Assembly (NCBI GenBank): GCA_905160935.1
Contig: CAJHZI010000548.1
Location: forward strand, 1,367,501 to 1,431,500
From: Enchytraeus crypticus
Taxonomy: Eukaryota > Annelida > Clitellata > Enchytraeida > Enchytraeidae
Direction: 5' to 3'
DNA length: 64,000 nucleotides
Made by a program: the position numbers and the translations under genes
Shown: positions 11,765 to 25,308 of the stretch, piece by piece
How positions within the stretch are numbered: the first letter of the stretch is position 1
Layout: every line of letters starts with the position of its first letter
The notes under the pieces: model-generated
The model's database searches: none
What the model was told of the DNA's origin: nothing
Seen by the model: the letters and a program-made list of their open reading frames with translations, nothing else

Positions 11765-13838
11765 TCTGAAGACTCAACAACAACAACAGAATTAGAGTGC
11801 TACTGTTGTCAGTGACAACATTGAGCACTGTGGTACCAAATCAAATCCGATGAGCAGGGTTTGGGGTCCAAAAATGGTGCGATCCAAAATCCGGGAGTTC
11901 AACCGAGGAAGGGTACTTGTGGAAAGGAGGTTTTCGTGTTGGTCTTAGTTCATGTGTACTGGTTGAATATGAGTGGTCAAAAAGAAAAGCCTTCAACTGT
12001 CTATGAAACTGTTCATATGAAAGGAAAGGATGATCAGCAGAAGATGAGGGGGGTGTAAAGTGGAAAGAAGAGAATTCCAGATCTGAGGAGCGGTGTGCTG
12101 GAAGGAGCGCTTGGAGAGCTTACTGCGAGAAGGGATACTGGGTCGCTCTAAGGTGATTAACTTAGAGGACCTAGTGGATGACTGCATAGAGGAAGGCTGC
12201 CTCAATTGTATTAAGTGGGACATGTAACATTTACCAGGGGTGATGATGGACTTATATGTCAGAGAAGCTGCCTTGTAAACAATGCGTTCTCTGACTTTGA
12301 GCCAGTGCAGAGACTTCAGGAGAGGAGTCACATGGGAGTGCTTAGAGCGGCGGAAGACTGCACGTGCAAGGGAATTCTGGATGAACTGCAATCTGTTGAT
12401 CTCACAGCTTGGGAGATTCAGAAACAAGGCGTTACAGTAGTCCAGTTTAGATTGCACGAGAGCCGCACCGATGGTAGAAGCGGTTTCAACGGTAAGATAT
12501 GGTCGTATTCGACGCAAATCTCTGATGTGGAGTGAGAGAGAGGGAAGCCTCATTCAGTTTTGATAGTTGTTAAGGTGTCCCAAATAGCACAAACTCAGTC
12601 TTGGATGGATTCAGCGCTAAGAAATTTGTAGACATCCATGAATATATCGACTGGAAGGATTGCTGTAGGCGTGCGTTGGCATCAGGATAGGAGTGGGGGG
12701 AGAAGCATGTGTATAGCTGAGTATCGTCAGCAAAATGTTGGTGGTCAAGTGAATGAGAAGAAATCAATGAGCTTAAAGGCGTAGTGTAGAGGTTGAACAG
12801 GATTGGACCAAGAACGGAGCCTTGAGGCACACCGTACTTGAGGTTGGAAGGTGGAGATGCGTACTCTTGCACCTTTACGCTGAGAGTACGATTGGTAAGA
12901 TATGAGGTAAACCATGCAAGAGCATTGCCATGGATACCAAACCAAGAGGAAAGACGCTGTAGGAGGATTTGGTGATCTATGATGTCAAAGGCCGCAGATA
13001 GATCGAGCATGCAGAGCCCAGTGACACGCTGAGTACTCACGCCGTTAGTGATGGTGTTGCAGATTGAGAGAAGAACAGTTTCAGTAGAGCGGTCTTTGGT
13101 GTATGCCAATTGGTGTTCATTAAATAGGTCATTGGATTCAAGATGAGTGGAGAGTCTATGAAAGACTAATCTCTCAGTGAGTTTGGAGAGGTATGGTAGA
13201 TTGGATACTAGGTCTGTAGTTGGAAAGTGATTCTTTATCCAGTGAGAGCTTTTTCAAGAGTGGTGTGACGATGGCATTTTTGAATGAATGAGGAAATGTG
13301 CCAGTGGACAAGGAAAGGTTGACAATCTGGGAGATTGGGGTGCGAGAACATGGATGCACTTCTTCAAGAGAGAAGTAGGGATAGGATCGAGATCACAATG
13401 CTTAGGGAGTGAATCCAAGACTTGTTGCGTAATCTCGTCGAAGGTAACAGGGGTAAAGCTGTGAAGCTGCTCATGGATTGATTTGGTTGGTTGAATGTAG
13501 TAAGGTGTTGAGTTGGCTACATGAGTGATAGAGGACCTGAGTTTATTGATTTTGTCGGAGAAGTGCAAGGCAAATTGTTTGGGAAGTGATTTGACAGGAA
13601 GTGAAGGCAGGGAGGGAGAGGGTGTCCTGTGTAAAAGCGTGTTAACCGCTTTCCATAAGTTCCTGGAGTCAACTGCATTGCTGACGACGGAGGAGTAGTA
13701 TTGCTGTTTGGCAGATGCAATGGCGGTGCGATGCAGCTTCTATTGTAAATTTGAGGTGGTTTTTCAAACCATGGCATGGGTTTTGAACCACTTCAGGAGT
13801 GACTGTTTTGCTAGTCAAAGGTGCGTGCTTCGACATAG
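11765..13838 (-). pseudogene. L2/CR1-like LINE copy A, 5'-truncated and frame-broken
   Basis: Read on the minus strand, fragments follow the family order. They are SKHAPLTSK and a linker (13.8-13.5 kb), then an RT palm with LDLSAAFDIIDH, VPQGSVLGPILFNLY, HFADDTQLY and LNPSKTEF (13.1-12.57 kb). The C-terminus follows, with KLDYCNALFLNLP and SFQHTAPQIWNSL (12.55-12.0 kb). The catalytic ADD motif survives, but the protein is split into at least four frames. The 3' UTR ends with the (AAC)n tail (as read on the plus strand) at about 11775. It lies head-to-tail with copy B. Confidence 0.85.
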
Positions 13839-16180
13839 CTGACTCAACAACAACAACAACAATTAGAGTGCTACTATCATCAATGACAACATCGAGCACT
13901 ATTGAGACAAAATCAAGCCGGCGAGCAAAAAGATGGTCTAAAACGGTGCAAATTCCAAAATCCAGATAATCAGTCCAAAGTACAGGGTATTAAAGAAAAG
14001 GAGGTTTAGGCGCAGGTCGCTGCTCATGGACACTGGATGGAAAAGAGAGATGGAAAAGATAGGTCTTCAACTGCTTGTGGAACTGATCATAGGAAAGCAA
14101 AGGCCGATGTGCTTCAAATGAAGATTTCCGAAGATTGGATGGAAGAGAATTTCAGATCTGAGGTGCAGCATGCTGAAAGAACGATTAGATAGCTTAGAGC
14201 GTGAAGGTAAGTAATAGCAGGCTGCATCACCTTAATCAAGTGAGACATACAAGTTTGTCCAGGGATGGTGTACTTGTGAGTACTTGAAACTACAAAAAAT
14301 TGCTCGCGCAAGAGAATTCTGAACAAACTGCAATCGATCAATCTCACAGCCAGGGAGATTCAGAAACAGGGAATTGCAGTAGTCCAATTTCGATTGCACA
14401 AGAGCAGCGCACCAATTGTAGCAGCTGTCTCACATGACAAAAATGGACGTATTCGACAAAGATCACGGATATGGAAGAAACATGCTTGTGAAGTTTTAGT
14501 TATGTGTTCGTGGAAGGTTAGGTGTCTATCAAGGATAACACCGAGATTTCTCACAGAAGAAACAGGTGATATTTTAATACCCGAAGATAACAAAAGAGTT
14601 TTCCCATTCAGCTTCAGCAGCTGTTGAGGTGTCCCGACCAACAAGAATTCAGTCTTAGATGGATTAAGTGTCAAAAAATTAGCAGCCATCCAAGAGGATA
14701 TAGACTGAAAACTTTGTTGCAGGAGGATTTCAGCATTAGAATAGGAGTTAGGGGTGAAACAAGTGTACATTTGAGTGTCATCAGCATATAGTTCATATCA
14801 AGAGAATGATAAGAGATTAGAGTGCTTAGGGGTGCTGTATAGAGGTTAAAGAGGATAGGACCAAGAACGGAGCCTTGAGGCACACCATACTTTAAGTGAG
14901 AAGGCGAAGAGATGTACTCCATCACTTTCACACTAAAAGAACGATCCGTCAGATAGGAGGAAAACCAATCAAGAACAATTCCACGAACACCAAACCAGGA
15001 AGAAAGACGTTCCAGAAGAATATTGTGATCAATGGTATCAAAAGCGGCCGAAAGATCAAGCATACATAATCCAGTTAAGCGTTGTGTGCACATGGCATTA
15101 ACAATAGAATTGCACACAGATAGAAGCACCGTTTCAGTTGAACGATGCTTAGTATAAGCAGCTTAATGCTTATTAAATAGATCATTGTAAGAGAGATGAG
15201 TAGAAAGCCTCTGAAGAACAATTCTTTCAGTGAGCTTAGATATGTATGACAGATTAGATATAGGCCTGTAATTCGACAATAATTCCTTATCCAGTGTGGG
15301 CTTTTTAAGCAATGGAGTAATAACTGCACGCTTAAAAGCGCGAGGAAATTTGCCAGTAGAGAGAGAGAGTTAACAATCAATGTTAATACTGGAGCAAGTA
15401 TGTGAATACACTTCTTTAAAAGAGCGGTTGGGATAGGATCCAAGTCACAATGTTTAGCTGGAGAGTCTAAAACTAATTTAGTAATCTCATCAATTGTAAC
15501 TGGAGTGAAATTAGAAAGCTCATCTTTGGAATGATTCTCTACTGGGGTATGAGGAGTAGAGTTAGGAGCTGGAGTGATAGATTCTCTAAGATTGCTTATC
15601 TTTTCTGTAAAGTATTTGGAAAATTGTTCAGGCAGTGACTCAATAGGAGTAGAAGGAAGAGAAGGAGAAATAGATCTATGTAAAAGATCATTAACGGTTT
15701 TCCATAAACTCTTTACATTCACAGCCTTACTGACCAAAGAGGAGTAGTACTCTTTCTTAGCATCAGCAATAGCAGTACGATAAATCTTGTGTTGCAAATT
15801 AGAAACAGTTTTCCAAAAATCTGAATGGGTATGACGCCACTTTCTTTCAGCTCTACAGCATGCAGCCTTTAGCTTTCTCAGACCAGAAGTATACCAAGGG
15901 TTAGATTTCTTAAGCTTCTTGGTAGTTAGAGGTGCATGCTTATCAAGTAGAGATGAAAGAGTAGTGTTATACTGTTTTACTAATTCATCAAGATCATTAG
16001 CAGGAGACTTGATCAAAGTCGAATTTTCAAGATCAGAACAAAAGAGATCAAGATCAACGTTATTTACACACCTAAATGAAACAGTTGGTGAATTTTTAAT
16101 AGTATCTGGCTTAACATGATTATAAGTGAATACAACAGGAAAATGGTCTGACGGCGAATGAGATAAAATAGATACAATAA
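13838..16180 (-). pseudogene. L2/CR1-like LINE copy B, 5'-truncated and frame-broken
   Basis: The start, near 16.15 kb, retains the end of an endonuclease domain (SHSPSDHFPVVF). It is followed by LLDKHAPLTTKKLKKSNPW, the palm (LDLSAAFDTIDHNIL, VPQGSVLGPILFNLY), the C-terminal SKTEFLLVGTP and the GVILDRHLTFHEHI segment. Frameshifts lie near 15.1, 14.75 and 14.37 kb. The 3' end has an (AAC)n-type tail (plus-strand reading) at 13.84-13.86 kb. It diverges clearly from copy A in codon detail, so the two are separate insertions and not a recent duplication. Confidence 0.85.
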
Positions 16181-16555
16181 ACTCGACATAGATACATTAG
16201 ACTCGACATAGATACATTAAAAGCTAGCTTTCTTGTTCTTTTGGAAGTAATGTAAGGTATCTTCCTAAAGTTGTTTTGCATTGCTAAAATTAATTAGAAA
16301 AAAATTGGACCTGACGTCTCCGCTGTATTTGTTAAAATCTCTTCCAAATTATCCTAATAAACTCGATCACATGTTTACATAGCTAAATCAGCTGATGGGA
16401 TAATTGTTACCATAGATAAAAAAAGAAGTTCTTTCTTATGGGCTACTCCAATTACCACATTTGCCACATTTACCACATTTACTGTGCCTTCTAAGTGCCA
16501 CACACACATAATAATAACAATAACAACAATTAGAGAGCTACAGTCATAAATTACA

Positions 16556-16760
16556 CATATCAACATACCACATATACCCCGATATACCCCGCATGTTACA
16601 CCACACATACCCCGCATGCTGCACCACACATATACACCGCATGCTACACCACACATACCCCGCATTCGACACGACACATACCCCGCATACTACACCACAC
16701 ATACCCCGCATGCCACACTACATATACCCCGTATACTACACCACACATACTACACTTCTG
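16556..16760. repeat. Minisatellite, unit about 22 bp (ACACCACACATACCCCGCATGC)
   Basis: Roughly eight to nine degenerate units. The copies keep CCACACATACCCCGCAT and vary at the rest. A reading frame stays open through it on each strand; I regard this as a repeat effect. Confidence 0.85.
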
Positions 16761-17098
16761 GTCCTATTTTATACACTTCTAATATACCTGTTGTAAATTC
16801 TGGTGATAAACTTATTAAGAGTATAAATAAACATATAGAGAAGCTTAGTTCACTGCTAACCAACAGTTCTGTTAAAGAACTCTTACCTCATATTCACGGT
16901 ACTTTGTCTAATTTAGTTGCACAGTGTGAAGCTGTTGCTGTCACACACGCAATACCTGTGACAGAAATGGCTCCTGAGCAAAATTTTGCCTCAAATGAAA
17001 AGCTACAAAAGCAATCTGTTCAGAAACGCATGAACCGCCTCTCAACTAAAAAAATAAATCTTTCCTGCCAACATGAAGTCATGCAGTAAAGGGAGCTG
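16760..17098 (+). other. Unidentified open segment, possible mobile-element ORF remnant
   Basis: After the minisatellite the same frame continues for about 100 residues of normal composition: KSINKHIEKLSSLL, VKELLPHIHGTLSNLVAQ and QKQSVQKRMNRLSTKK, ending in a stop at 17087-17089. It has a helical, charged character. I do not recognise a family, and no splice context makes it an exon, so a remnant of a transposon-encoded protein is the most likely reading. Confidence 0.3.
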
Positions 17099-17434
17099 CT
17101 TTAAGCGCGCTCTGTCAATATGAAACTCAAGCTGTTCTTGATCAAAATGATCATACGTTTCCTCTCCAAGAACCTGCTGATAACATTAATAGCACTGAAT
17201 ACTTGAATTGCAACTATGTCAGTAATATTTACATGTAGCCAACCAAATTACTAAGTAAATCGATCCAGCTCAAAGCTGCCTGTCATAAACACTAAGAAGA
17301 AACTCGACGAGACTTGTGTTTAGATTTGATTGAAAGAAATCCAATAACAGTATCATTAATGTACAATCACGATAATGTTTACAACCAATTCTTAAAATTT
17401 ATGAAAGTGTGAATTGCTTATCTGATAACACTTG

Positions 17435-17675
17435 TAAAAAAAGTAAACACGCATTATAGTGAATAATCAACTATGTTGATATCTATCACTTTTAAAACCA
17501 CAGGTTTAATCCGTTAGGCAATATAATCCATTTTCCGTGCAACCAGTCCAGTGAATGTCCGAGACTTTACTCTCAGATCAGCGCGGCTGGGATTCGAACC
17601 CACGAGGGTTCAATTCACCTCAGGATCTGTCATTTAAAACTTCATAACGTTACCCCTACGCTATTAAGACATTAA
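17435..17675 (-). mobile_element. SINE-B copy
   Basis: Tail AAAAAAAGTAAACACGCATT at the left, body ATCAACTATGTTGATATC, reversed B box GGGATTCGAACCCACG, and a tRNA-like head ending near 17670. It is followed by a CA/TA-rich microsatellite (17.69-17.79 kb). Confidence 0.8.
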
Positions 17676-17809
17676 AGATATTACGTACATTCAAGATATC
17701 ACGTACACATATATACACATACATACACATTTACATATAAACACACACTCATATACATACATGTACACATGCATACACATATACACATTCACCACTAGCC
17801 ATGTTAACA

Positions 17810-18330
17810 TCATGCAACATTAACTATCACAAATTTAAAAACTATTATAATTACTAGCATGTAAAATATTCTCAAATTTATTCCATATCTTACGTTTTAT
17901 TTGACTTTTTGAATCATTAGGATTTAGACCATATTCTAGTTGCAATGCTGTATAATCTCTAATGTAATTTTTTATCCTCATTCAAATTTAGATTAATTAA
18001 ATTAAAATTATATAGTTTATTTATAAAATTATACCTATGATAATCGTAGGTATATTTGAATGACAAAGAGTTGGTAAAGTACTGACAATTCAAGATTATT
18101 TCATCGCTGTCAGTATGGAATATCTTAGAGAAAACGCTGCTATATACAAAACTTGGCCTATGAATGTCCTTTTTTGATAATGCAATTGATGCAATACCAT
18201 ACAGTATATGAGGGATAGTTTGTGACTCTATCAGTTTTAGCAGAACCCCAACCGGTGCGGATGTACCAAGGTGACTAAGTATAGAGTTGGACTTCCAATA
18301 AAAACTTTTTATACTTGATTTCCATGAACA
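17810..18330 (-). pseudogene. Decayed LINE C-terminal fragment
   Basis: Read on the minus strand, the frame gives a C-terminal-type LINE segment with HRPSFVYSSVFSKIF and LNCQYFTNSLSFKY, followed in another frame by LQLEYGLNPNDSKSQIKRKIW. The arrangement resembles the last ORF region of several invertebrate non-LTR elements. It is frame-broken and short, so the clade is uncertain. Confidence 0.4.
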
Positions 18331-18784
18331 TTTAATGTTAATGTAATGTTAAGGATACATCAAAAGTAAACTGGAAGTATTATTTGTGTCTATACTTTCA
18401 TATTCAACAGTTAACAATTAATCTAATTGTTAGCATAAAGTGAAACATGCAACACTATCTGTAGCATGAAGTGAAACATGCGACACTATCTGTAGCAGTG
18501 TAGTGATCGTGTTCAAAATTCTGACTATATATTGATATCTTTATTGGAATTAAAATCATTAGAGCTTAGTCTGTCACCTAAAGAAAGTACATTCTTGAGA
18601 CAGCAAAGTTCTGACTTTTCTACTGGATTAATATTTGAACCTGTTATAGATACACAATGCTAAAACTAAGCCAGATCAAATCACATGTGTTGTATCTCGG
18701 CTCAGCTGTAGTAATGCTCATCACGTCGCAAAGCAACTCCTCCGATCTTTTTCTACGTTGGTTTGTCTTTCATGTTCATGTGCT

Positions 18785-18842
18785 TTACTAGTACTGGTGT
18801 TACAGGTCTTGGCGACCTCCTGAACCAGTATAAGGTAAGTTC
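18785..18842 (+). mobile_element. Very short 3' end of the LINE seen at 10.0-10.5 kb
   Basis: TACTGGTGTTACAGGTCTTG and CCTGAACCAGTATAA match the C-terminal TGVTGLxDxLNQY region of the 10036-10539 element at the nucleotide level. Confidence 0.6.
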
Positions 18843-19567
18843 TGTTATAATATGAAAATACTCGTGATGGCATGTCTCCAATCTTATTCCTTAATCATAT
18901 TTGTTGTCTTTGTTTGCGGAAGTAGTAGATTTTGTTATTACGTTTTATTTATTTATGTATTTTATGAAATTATTAATTATTTATGCCGTTATTACTTAAT
19001 TTAATTAATTTTAATTCCTATAGTTTTACTCCGCGCTTTTGTTTTTGAGTTGGTAGGGTGCATGTGTCAAAATTTAACCTAATTTATTCAGATATAAAAT
19101 TTTGTTGAGAATTCTCGACGATGATTCCAAAAAGAAGAAAAACCATGTTCTTTAACCACCACTAAACATATAAACTATATATAACTAAACTATATATCAT
19201 TTTTGCACCCAAATTGTTGTTATTGCATCTAATCGTTACCTTACACTCAAGATTTCGGCCAAGTGACACAAATACAAAATGCTAAAAAATTACGTTAGCT
19301 TTTCTCATTTCTGCACACTTTAGGTAAGTCTATAGTCTATCAACGTATTGCGTATAGCACTATTAACTTTGAATAACACTTAGCTCTTCACAGGAACCAG
19401 AACGATCCAACAAACGAAAACCTGCCCGTGCTATTTAAATCTGTATACATAGATTCATTGTTTAATTATGAGAGCTTTTATCAATTAAAATTGTGCATTA
19501 ATTTATGATTGTAATGAAAGAATTTTATTTATAGTTTCAGATTACTTGCTGAGCCACGACTTTAGTA

Positions 19568-21412
19568 ATGGGAACCAAAATATTTGTGGGAAACTTACCC
19601 TTTGAAGCTACAACCGAAGAGCTAATCGAACTATTTTCTCAGTATGGCGAAGTTAAAAAGTGTGACCGCCTTAAACTATTTGCATTTGTGGTAAGTTATA
19701 TTTTGCAGTAGTGCAGAAAAATCTTTCGACTTACGTTTTGTCATGTGAATATAAGAATCTGAAATAATATTATATAAATTAATTATATAATTAAATGTCA
19801 CTACTACTAATTTAGTAGTAATATATAAATTAATAAATAAATAAACTCCATAAGTAAATATCTGGACTTATTATCTAATATCACTAGTCCTGACCAGAAG
19901 TTCAGTTGAATCTTCGTTTATTTGACTTGATGCACACATTTGTGCGTCAAGTCTGTTGTAATGATGCAACATAATTACCTGTAATGATACAATTCTATGA
20001 TATAGTATTAGCCATAGAGCTGTCACGATTAATGAAGAATTTGTGATACCTAATTTTTCTCCCGTGTTGTGCTCGGTTGTGGTTGGACCACTGCAGAATT
20101 GGGCAACCGCAAACAGTTTACCGCGTGTACGTAAGAGACGACTAAAGCAGAAGCTGAGATGGTAAGAGGGGACCCATCTCACCATGAAATATTTTCCCCC
20201 AGAATTAAATGGTAATTAATCCACCTAACTGAGGAAGGCAATGGGAACTCACCTCAGAAGCCATATTTTTCCCAAGCTATAGGCTACATAAGGTATGGAT
20301 GAGCATAGTCTTTATGAAGGGATTAACTTGTTGATCTAAGGAGTGCTCTTATGGAGCGAGAAAACAGACTTTGAGTATGATTTTGTACCTTGAACCTGCC
20401 ACTTGGCAGTGCACTGAAGAAGAAAAATCTTTAAAAGGAGTATCCCGTCAGTACAAGAGGCATAAAAGGACCGTACAGTAATGATATCGCAGTAGCCTCC
20501 GGCTGCTGTTCCCGTTGGTCGGTAGAGATCCTTCATCTGCACTGAAGATCATACTTATACACAGCAGTGTTAGCATATTATGTAGAGGTTTCCTAATAAT
20601 GGTGAAAATGTTGTTTTGTTAATAGTTCATGGCAGATGCAAATGAAGCTAAAGTCGCTGTTGATTGTCTGAACGATTATCAACTTCATAACATGAAAATT
20701 ACTGTTCAGGTAATTAATTATTGATTTCACCAAAATTTCATTTCTTTTCTTTAACTAGCGATGGCAACAGTCACCTCAACGACTACTGTTAGTCATTCTG
20801 CCTTACTTCTTGTGCAAAAATGTAAGATATAAACGATGAAGAAATTAAGCTTTTAAGCTAAATTATGCTGTGCCAATTGTTTGTTAAAATATATGTTAAA
20901 CTTTAGAAGTATTACTTTTTCAAAGTTAGATGAAAAAAAGAATATTGTATTTAATATTATTATATTATAGTGCACATGAAAATGAATATTAAATGTATTA
21001 CGTCAGCAGTGTAATGCTAGTTTTTGAAACGAAAATAAACAAATCGGACAATTTCTAGCATGATAGAGTATATATTGACTTTGACCGGAATTTATCTTTT
21101 TTATATAAGTTAACATTGAAGTGTAAATAACAGTCCACTAGCTATTGTTTATTTAGTCTTGAAATTAGATTCAAATGTGGAACACGTCATAGACAAGGTA
21201 AGAACAATGGTGTTTGAAATTCTGATTGCTAAGTTATGTCTAGTTTATACCAGCAGTATGAGTGGTTGAGGAGGAAAAAAAGCACACAAACACATTGAGA
21301 TACTCGTGCACATGCTCTCATACAACCTTTTTAGGTTTAATATTTTGATGATGCCATGTGTAATTAACATATACGTGTATATGAGTGTATATATACATAC
21401 ATACTGTATATG

Positions 21413-21495
<83 letters not shown>

Positions 21496-21512
21496 GCATG
21501 TATAATACACTG

Positions 21513-21548
<36 letters not shown>

Positions 21549-23256
21549 GTAAGTATATATAGAAACTAATTGATTAATTATGGTTGCTGTTCTTATATAT
21601 TTCAGTTAGCCACTAATGTTCATAGTCGGGGAGATGCGAGGGGGGGAAATGCAGGAAGCAGGAGGTATGTTATACTTAGCAATACTATGTCTGCAAGTGG
21701 TTAATTTATGGCACGATTTCTTTACACATGTCGCATCTTGGACAGACACGTCGGGTTGATCTACTTAATGAGAGAGTATGCTAAGCAGTTAATGTGAATA
21801 GGAATAGTTTACTTCTCAGCATCTCCACTGAGCTCAACGCATTTTCGTTAAAGTGTTTTTTAAATAAAAATGTCCTTAAAATGTTCTGAGTGGAGTGGTT
21901 TACGCCACTTTTTTTGTTAGGAGTCCTGTGGTTGGCTGGCTGTGCTTAGGATAACATTTTTGACAAATTCTGTCCATGTAATGACTCTTTTAAAAGTAGA
22001 GACAGAAGGAATCAGATGTGCTCTAATTTTGTCTAATTTATTTCTAATTTTTATTTAATATTTAATTTAGTGACTGAATTTGCAAGAATAGAAGTAAAGG
22101 TTAGTATTACTTGGTGACCGCTGAGAGAGAGGGTGAAGTTCAGTGAAGAAATTTCCTTAAAACTAATTACATCTGAGTCCTATGTATCGTCAATCGCTGG
22201 GGCGCGAAAAAAATATTGTTTAAGAAATGAGAAAATCACTTACTAGTTTAATTTTTGCAAAAGTCTTTTCTTAGGTGAGTTGATATTTGCTAGAGTGGAT
22301 ACCTGATTCCATGGTTAACTCTTTTGTGATCTAAAACATTCCTGTTAATTTTGATTTACTTGAATCAACGTCGACTCGTTTTCTTCAAACTAATCCAAAT
22401 TGTACATATGATATTTAAATAAAGTTTTACCATATTCTCTTTCTGTAGTGTTCTACCAAATTTACAGATTACAGTTTCCAGATTCAGTTCACACTTCATT
22501 GATTCATTTCCAACAAGTTAGGTTATAATTTCAAGTGAAATGCAGAAGTGAATATTTGTCTTTAATAATTATTAATGTAACAGTAGCCTACTTAGAAGTT
22601 TCTGATGTCATCATGGATGACTACTTCATTATAATTGTGTTGTCTTTTTATTTATTTTTTAAAATTATTTGTTCGAGCAGCAACAGTGGCAGCTTAACAA
22701 CGAAGATATTCATAGGAAACCTGCCCGACTGTTTTCCTGCTCAGAGGCTGAAGGCTTTGTTTGAGCAGTATGGGCGCGTTGTGACTGGAGACGTACTGGA
22801 GGGGCAGGGATTTGGATTTGTTGTGAGTAGACTTCGTGATCGTTACGTGCATTGAAATTTCTCATTCTGAGATTTCATTATATTGCTAACCTTTTTGTCT
22901 CTGCTTTGTTATGTTAAATCTTCATCTTGCTGTTAAGTAATGATTCAATGAGACAACCTCATTCTCCTGAACGTTTGCTTAATTTGATTAAACATTTTTC
23001 TGTCTAACTCTATCTAGCTTAAAATATACATTAATAATATTAACAAAATAATAATTAGTTCTAACATTATGGCTATTGCTAATATTGAGTTCTTGGCGGT
23101 ATTTAACGTGTATTGTCTGATATATGTTTTTATTTTTATATTAATCTGTTTTTACTTTGATTTGTCTGATTTTGTGTGATATGTTTGTATTTTTTTTCGT
23201 TGATTTTGATTCACTGTGCAGTGAATGTGTGTTGTTTGCCCAAGTGGCGAAATAAA

Positions 23257-23345
<89 letters not shown>

Positions 23346-25277
23346 TATTCAGGGTGCCACTCAGTGTAATGGCAAAAAAGAGAATTCAATTTTTCCCAAG
23401 TATCACCCCCTAATTTTGTTCATTTTGTGATACATAGTAACTACGCCAAGTTTCATTCAAATATAATAATAATTACTGGTAGCTCAATGGCCTCAAATAT
23501 TTTCATGAAAATGCCAATCTCGAAAAACTGTGACTTAAATAAAAAAAATTTATTAAGGTAAACTAATTTTTGAATGGGAGCACAGTTACTCTTTTTCATT
23601 TAAACTTGCTTGTATTCTTTGCTGTATATATATAAAATTTTTGAGAAATTTTGTAAAATATAAAAAGTATATATAAAATTCATGTGCTTTGACACTACAG
23701 CTAGCAACACAGGAGTTACGCGGGGGCCTGCGTAAGTTCCTGAAGAAAGACTGGGTAGCGATGTGATTGGCTTGCCGTGTAAGCATCACATCATGGAACT
23801 AATCGTTGCTAAGGTATTTGATACACTAATGGGACCAGCCAGTGGGCCAAATATCAAGTTGTTTCAGAGATTTGGTGAATATTGGGAATCAATTGACAGA
23901 TCCAACTATAACAGTGGACTTGAGGTGGATTTCATTGCAGTGACTCTCAGCTCAGTTCGTGATGATATCATTAGGTTTATTCGGCAACAACTGATCGAGT
24001 TTCAGCCCAGGGACGATTACCATGAACTTCTGCATCTATTGCTTTTATTTCTAGTAGCAGAATGTAATACCGACATATATTTTCAAGTTTCCGGAGCTTA
24101 CCACAGAGCGCGATGGATGGCGAAGCTGATTTACAGTCTCTAGATTTTCCTTTTTCACAATCAGTTCCAACTGACGGACCGTGAACTGTCTTCTCTCGGC
24201 CACATCAATACTTTTATAATGAAAGTTTATCTGAATGTGTGAGTCAAATGCCAATGTGCCTCATCTGCTGCGCAGAATGATCTGGAGCTACTCCGAGAGT
24301 TGGAAAGTTAAAAGAAAACACATGAAGCAGTTGCCAAAGCTGCAATAAAGTCATTCTCAGGGCAGTTGTGGTACTTAAGTGAAATCCTGGTTGGTTTAGC
24401 ATTCTTTGACTCTGCAGTGTCATCCGAGATAAAGTGTGCCATGGTTACAGCCTTTGACAAAGAAACAACAGCCCATCCTCAAGGAATAGCCTTCCACCCC
24501 ATGTTACATGCCAAGCAGCTGCCTGATTTTGTATCGCATAACACTAGGCAAATTTTCACTGCATTGGATATATCACAAACATTTCTCACCCACAATCCAC
24601 AGACATGGATCTTCAACAAGGATTACGTTGTTGGACAGCAGAAGGTAAGAAGTTTGAAAGTAGTCAACGATGCAGCCGAGCGATGTGTGGCCTTGATTCA
24701 AGTGTTGAATGGAATCCTCACAAATCAAGAGGATCAAAAGCAATTTTTGCTCCAAATTGTAGAGAAACACCGCCATGACTTTCCGAAGCCGAACAAGTCC
24801 TGCTTTACTAAAGTTCGTGCATCTGTCACAGCAGCAACGTCCACATTGGCAAACACACAAAATATTACTTTATAACATTTTCAGGTAGCTGTTTGAGTTA
24901 AATACTGTAAAACAGGTTTTATTTGCACAACATCACACGTCTTTTTGTATGAATATTGAGTAATTAATACTTAGAAGATAAACTAAATTATGAAGTTAAA
25001 GGTAACAGAATACGATTTTTGTCATAATATACAGGATAAATGTTGATAATATACAGGATAAATGTTGATAATATATAGGATAAATGTTGCGTAAATTGCA
25101 AAACTTTGACGGTGTTGAGCTACCAGTAAATATTATTAGAATACATTCAAATTTGGCAAGCTACTCTCTTTTTATATTATGAACAACTATGAGGGGTGAG
25201 AGGACGAAAATTGCATAATTTCTTTTTGAGTGGCACCCTAATATATATATATATGATATATATATATATATATATAG

Positions 25278-25308
<31 letters not shown>

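Larger units (their letters stand above)
23351..25239 (+). mobile_element. Decayed DNA transposon with 13-bp terminal inverted repeats, inside intron 4 of the RRM gene
   Basis: AGGGTGCCACTCA at 23351-23363 is matched by its exact reverse complement TGAGTGGCACCCT at 25227-25239, giving an element of 1889 bp. Between them lies one long ORF in the same orientation as the host gene. The insert is bounded on both sides by TA repeats, so the target-site duplication cannot be read with confidence. I cannot assign the superfamily; the protein does not show a motif I can name as a DDE triad. Confidence 0.8.

Noticed and set aside
13838-13860. Copies A and B of the L2/CR1-like LINE as a segmental duplication
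   Set aside because: Their shared regions differ at many codons and their truncation points differ, so two independent insertions are more likely.
21245-21515. Poly-(Tyr-Ile) open frames on both strands
   Set aside because: They are translations of a (TA)n microsatellite.
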